A DNA stretch of 64,000 nucleotides. Origin: Cytophagales bacterium (GTDB taxonomy: Bacteria > Bacteroidota > Bacteroidia > Cytophagales > Microscillaceae). A program made the translations under genes and the position numbers. The notes beneath the pieces are model-generated. The model saw only the letters and a list, made by a program, of their open reading frames with translations, ran no database searches and was not told where the DNA came from. Shown here one piece after another: positions 61,547 through 64,000 of the stretch (position 1 is its first letter; the number at the start of each line of letters is the position of its first letter). The stretch covers positions 1 to 64,000 of the forward strand of contig JAAFJG010000018.1 of the NCBI GenBank assembly GCA_013298075.1, written 5' to 3'.

Positions 61547-62311
61547 ATGAAAATAGAAAAAAAAGTATATGGTTTAATTGGTTATCCACTAACACATTCG
61601 TTTTCTCCCTCATACTTTGAAAAAAAGTTTCAAAGTATGAGAATTACTGATGTAAGTTATGAGTTATTTTTGTTAGAAAATATCAATTTATTCCCATTTT
61701 TATTCGAAAATAATTTAAACTTACAAGGTGTGAATGTTACGATACCTTATAAAGAAGCAATTATTCCTTTTTTAGATGAATTAGATGAAAGTGCAAAAAA
61801 AGTTGGAGCAGTCAATGTGATAAAAAGAATGGAAAATAATACATTAAAAGGTTATAATTCTGATATTTTTGGATTAGAGCAAACTTTTAATACTATTTTA
61901 TCATATTTTTCTATACAAAAACCAAAAGCGTTAATATTTGGCACAGGTGGGGCTTCTAAAGCCGTAGAATCGTGTTTAAAAGATTTTGATATAGAATTTA
62001 AGTATGTTTCTCGACAGAAAAATAAAGAAAATTGTTATATATATGAAGAATTAACCGAAAAAATCCTCGATAATCATTTATTATGGATAAATACAACTCC
62101 TGTAGGTATGTATCCAAATAATAATCAGTGTTTGCCAATTGATTATAATACAATCACTCCACAACACTATCTTTTGGATTTGATTTATAACCCCAAAGAA
62201 ACTTTGTTTTTAGAGGAAGGAAGCAAAAGAAATGCTTATGCACAAAATGGTTTGCAGATGCTTTATGCACAAGCCGAAAAATCGTGGGAAATTTGGCAAT
62301 CAAATTGTTAA
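61547..62311 (+). CDS. aroE: Shikimate dehydrogenase
   Basis: AroE reduces 3-dehydroshikimate to shikimate in aromatic amino-acid synthesis. The 254-residue protein carries GYPLTHSFSPSYFEKKF (shikimate site), GVNVTIPYKE with the catalytic Lys (about 69), GAVNVIKR, GYNSDIFG and the NADP motif FGTGGASKAVESCL (about 126-139). The C terminus has the NGLQMLYAQAEKSWEIW signature. It is intact. Confidence 0.94.
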   Translation: MKIEKKVYGLIGYPLTHSFSPSYFEKKFQSMRITDVSYELFLLENINLFPFLFENNLNLQGVNVTIPYKEAIIPFLDELDESAKKVGAVNVIKRMENNTLKGYNSDIFGLEQTFNTILSYFSIQKPKALIFGTGGASKAVESCLKDFDIEFKYVSRQKNKENCYIYEELTEKILDNHLLWINTTPVGMYPNNNQCLPIDYNTITPQHYLLDLIYNPKETLFLEEGSKRNAYAQNGLQMLYAQAEKSWEIWQSNC

Positions 62312-62410
62312 TTATATATACTTTTTTATTAAAAATATTTAACATATTATTAAAATAAAACTAATTCTTAATAAAAGTAAAAAAAATATTAAAAAAAAAT
62401 ATTATTTTTC

Positions 62411-62441
62411 TTTGCAATGTAATTTTTTCTTCATAATTTTG
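62411..62441 (+). promoter_or_regulatory. Promoter of the truncated TPR gene
   Basis: TTTG (62411-62414) and TAATTTTG (62434-62441) are 19 bp apart, a consensus pair about 110 bp before the ATG at 62554. Confidence 0.65.
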
Positions 62442-62553
62442 CCTTACTAAATATGAGTTATGACAAAAGACTCTGCAACAACCCCCAAAATAATAATATC
62501 TATTCTTTAGTTTTCTTTTTCTAATACACCAAAATTTTAAATATTTATCAATT

Positions 62554-64000
62554 ATGAGGTGCCACAAAAAAATCGTATCCTTATTTATCTGCTACCATTT
62601 ATTATTGCTGAACATTGTTGCTCAACAATTAGATTTGCATAGTGATGTTGAAACAGCCATTAAATTAAAAAACTTTAGTAAAGCTGAATCTCTTCTAACC
62701 CAAATGCTTTATGAGAATCCAAAATCATTAAAATCACTTAAAAAACGAGCAGAACTCAGAATGTATATCGGCAATTATAGAGATGCCTCTATGGACTTAA
62801 CCAATGCTCTTAGATTAGATGAAGGAAATGCTTTCTTGTATAATGAAAGAGGTGATTGTTACATGAAATTAGAAGAATATGCACTTGCTTTTGTAGATTA
62901 TCAAAAATCAAGTACTATAATTGGGCTTGATACTCGCCCTTTTATTGGCATGGCAAAAGCATTGATAGCAAAAGGTAGTTTATCAACTGCAAAGGCAACC
63001 TTAAAAAGTGGAAAAGATTTACATGCAAATAATCATACTTTAGCTAGTTTGGAAGCCCATATTTTATTATTAGAAGGGCAAACCTTTAAAGCGTATGATA
63101 TTTTACATCCTATTTATCAAATAAATGATAAAAATACTGATGTAAATTATTATCTGGCTTTGTATCATTTGCAAACTGGAGAACCTGATAAAGCAATAAA
63201 ACATTGTAGAGAAGCAATCAATGGAAATAAATTTTTTATTGAGGCGTACATTACTAAATTCAAAGCTATGTTAGAATTAAATCAAAATAAAGAAGTAGCT
63301 AAGGATTCTAAAGACGTAAGAACAGGTGCTGATTATGTGCAAACAAGCTTCAGGGATAATTTACAACTCAATGTAATTCAATCTATTGCTGAATATAATA
63401 CTTCAAAAACTTCCAATAAATATCATGATGGAGTGGCTCTTTTTAATAATTTTTTTAGAAAAACAAATAACCCCGCAGAATATGAAAAGGTTTTAAAAGT
63501 AATATTAAAATACACAAAATTCAAAAAAGAAAGCACAGAAACCACCAGTAGCACACCTAATTTAGTTGGTTTAGGATTGGCTTGCGCTCAAAAATTAGTA
63601 GACAGAAATAAAAATTATGATGCCTACTTAAATTTGGGGGCTTTATGGTATAAAATTGGACAAATCGCTAATGCTAAGAAAAACTTATTAATTGCTTTAG
63701 ATAAAGCAAATGAAATGGGGCGATTGGGCATTGAGGCAGAACAAATATTAAAAAAAATCAACTTGCTTAACAATGACAATAAAGGTCCTGCCATATTTAT
63801 TATCAGTCCTGCTATGGCTTCAGCACGTGGAGGAATTTTAATTGATAATCAACCTGAAAAAGTTACTATCATAGGTACACTTTCAGATGATAGCAAAATT
63901 ACTTCTGTAGTAGTCAATCAAAATCCTGCCAAATTAATGCAAAATGGTAATTTTGAGTGTGATGTATATTTAAGACAAGATATTACAGAAATCAAAATTA
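62554..64000 (+). CDS. Secreted TPR protein, cut by the window end
   Basis: An open frame of at least 482 codons runs off the right edge. It begins MRCHKKIVSLFICYHLLLLN with a signal peptide ending ...IVAQQ. Several TPR units follow (residues about 25-410), for example AFLYNERGDCYMKLEEYALAFVDYQKSS and AYLNLGALWYKIGQIANAKKNLLIAL. After about residue 415 a beta-type domain begins (IISPAMASARGGILIDNQPEKVTIIGTLSDDSKITSVVVNQNPA). In related Cytophagales proteins a linker like this often precedes a caspase-like (peptidase C14) domain, but that part is outside the window. Confidence 0.85.
   Translation, partial: MRCHKKIVSLFICYHLLLLNIVAQQLDLHSDVETAIKLKNFSKAESLLTQMLYENPKSLKSLKKRAELRMYIGNYRDASMDLTNALRLDEGNAFLYNERGDCYMKLEEYALAFVDYQKSSTIIGLDTRPFIGMAKALIAKGSLSTAKATLKSGKDLHANNHTLASLEAHILLLEGQTFKAYDILHPIYQINDKNTDVNYYLALYHLQTGEPDKAIKHCREAINGNKFFIEAYITKFKAMLELNQNKEVAKDSKDVRTGADYVQTSFRDNLQLNVIQSIAEYNTSKTSNKYHDGVALFNNFFRKTNNPAEYEKVLKVILKYTKFKKESTETTSSTPNLVGLGLACAQKLVDRNKNYDAYLNLGALWYKIGQIANAKKNLLIALDKANEMGRLGIEAEQILKKINLLNNDNKGPAIFIISPAMASARGGILIDNQPEKVTIIGTLSDDSKITSVVVNQNPAKLMQNGNFECDVYLRQDITEIKI

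Noticed and set aside
62361-62567. 68-codon minus-strand ORF before the last TPR gene
   Set aside because: It overlaps a consensus plus-strand promoter and the TPR gene start, and has no protein-like pattern.

Overview
The window is a strongly AT-rich stretch of chromosome from a Bacteroidetes bacterium, most likely of the Cytophagales type. The assignment rests on several things: TAnnTTTG promoters with an upstream TTTG about 19-20 bp away in front of many genes, no obvious Shine-Dalgarno sequences, a type IX secretion (T9SS) sorting domain, GSCFA, DUF4230, DUF1573 and DUF6794 proteins, TPR-SpoIIE phosphatases, a split transketolase and a mitochondrial-type aconitase. No plasmid, phage or CRISPR signature is visible. 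It is mostly housekeeping chromosome with small non-coding mobile repeats in the gaps.

Layout. 1-4.6 kb: repeat-rich edge, a secreted DUF6794 protein, a CoxE-like VWA protein and a nuoN gene away from other complex I genes. 4.9-7.8 kb: two nearly identical Rpn-family nuclease genes in direct orientation bracketing a small membrane protein. 7.8-10.1 kb: lpxB and a GT4 glycosyltransferase. 10.4-14.2 kb: a Ppx/GppA phosphatase, then an ExbB / membrane protein / ExbD / ExbD operon facing an aconitase gene. 17-24.2 kb: cell-wall amidase, DUF1573 lipid-free secreted protein, dcd, DUF4230 protein, pyrH-frr, comM and a lone CcsA/CcmC-type gene. 24.9-30 kb: a 1700-residue secreted protein of unknown function, facing fabI-queA. 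32-42.7 kb: two SpoIIE phosphatases, a very acidic small protein, hemF, a GAF/PAS sensor without an output domain, and dxr. 43-53.5 kb: TPR protein, an Ig-repeat T9SS cargo, a PspA / YbjN-like / GIDE-like envelope-stress cluster, DUF1573, a MscS channel fused to a cyclic-nucleotide-binding domain, and GSCFA. 53.9-57.1 kb: tRNA-Asp, lipoprotein, rplT, rpmI, ybeY, a small-ORF array and a rhomboid protease. 57.5-64 kb: C-terminal transketolase subunit, a P-II-like protein, a TonB-dependent receptor, aroE and a TPR protein cut by the window edge.

The most unusual content is non-coding or very small. Two MITE-like families can be defined from the window alone. One is about 200 bp with an 8-bp target duplication (four copies). 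The other is about 300 bp with a TAA duplication, and for it an unoccupied version of the target repeat lies in the same window. A copy of the second family appears to supply the stop codon of dxr. Between ybeY and the rhomboid gene is a cluster of three related small coiled-coil ORFs (the first with an in-frame nonsense codon), preceded by a possible lipoprotein ORF broken at a run of ten T.

Functionally, the best-supported sets are envelope maintenance (lpxB, amidase, Exb operon, PspA cluster, MscS-CNB, rhomboid, TonB receptor), nucleotide and translation housekeeping (dcd, pyrH, frr, queA, rplT, rpmI, ybeY), central and isoprenoid metabolism (acn, fabI, hemF, dxr, aroE, transketolase half), and SpoIIE/GAF/PAS signalling.
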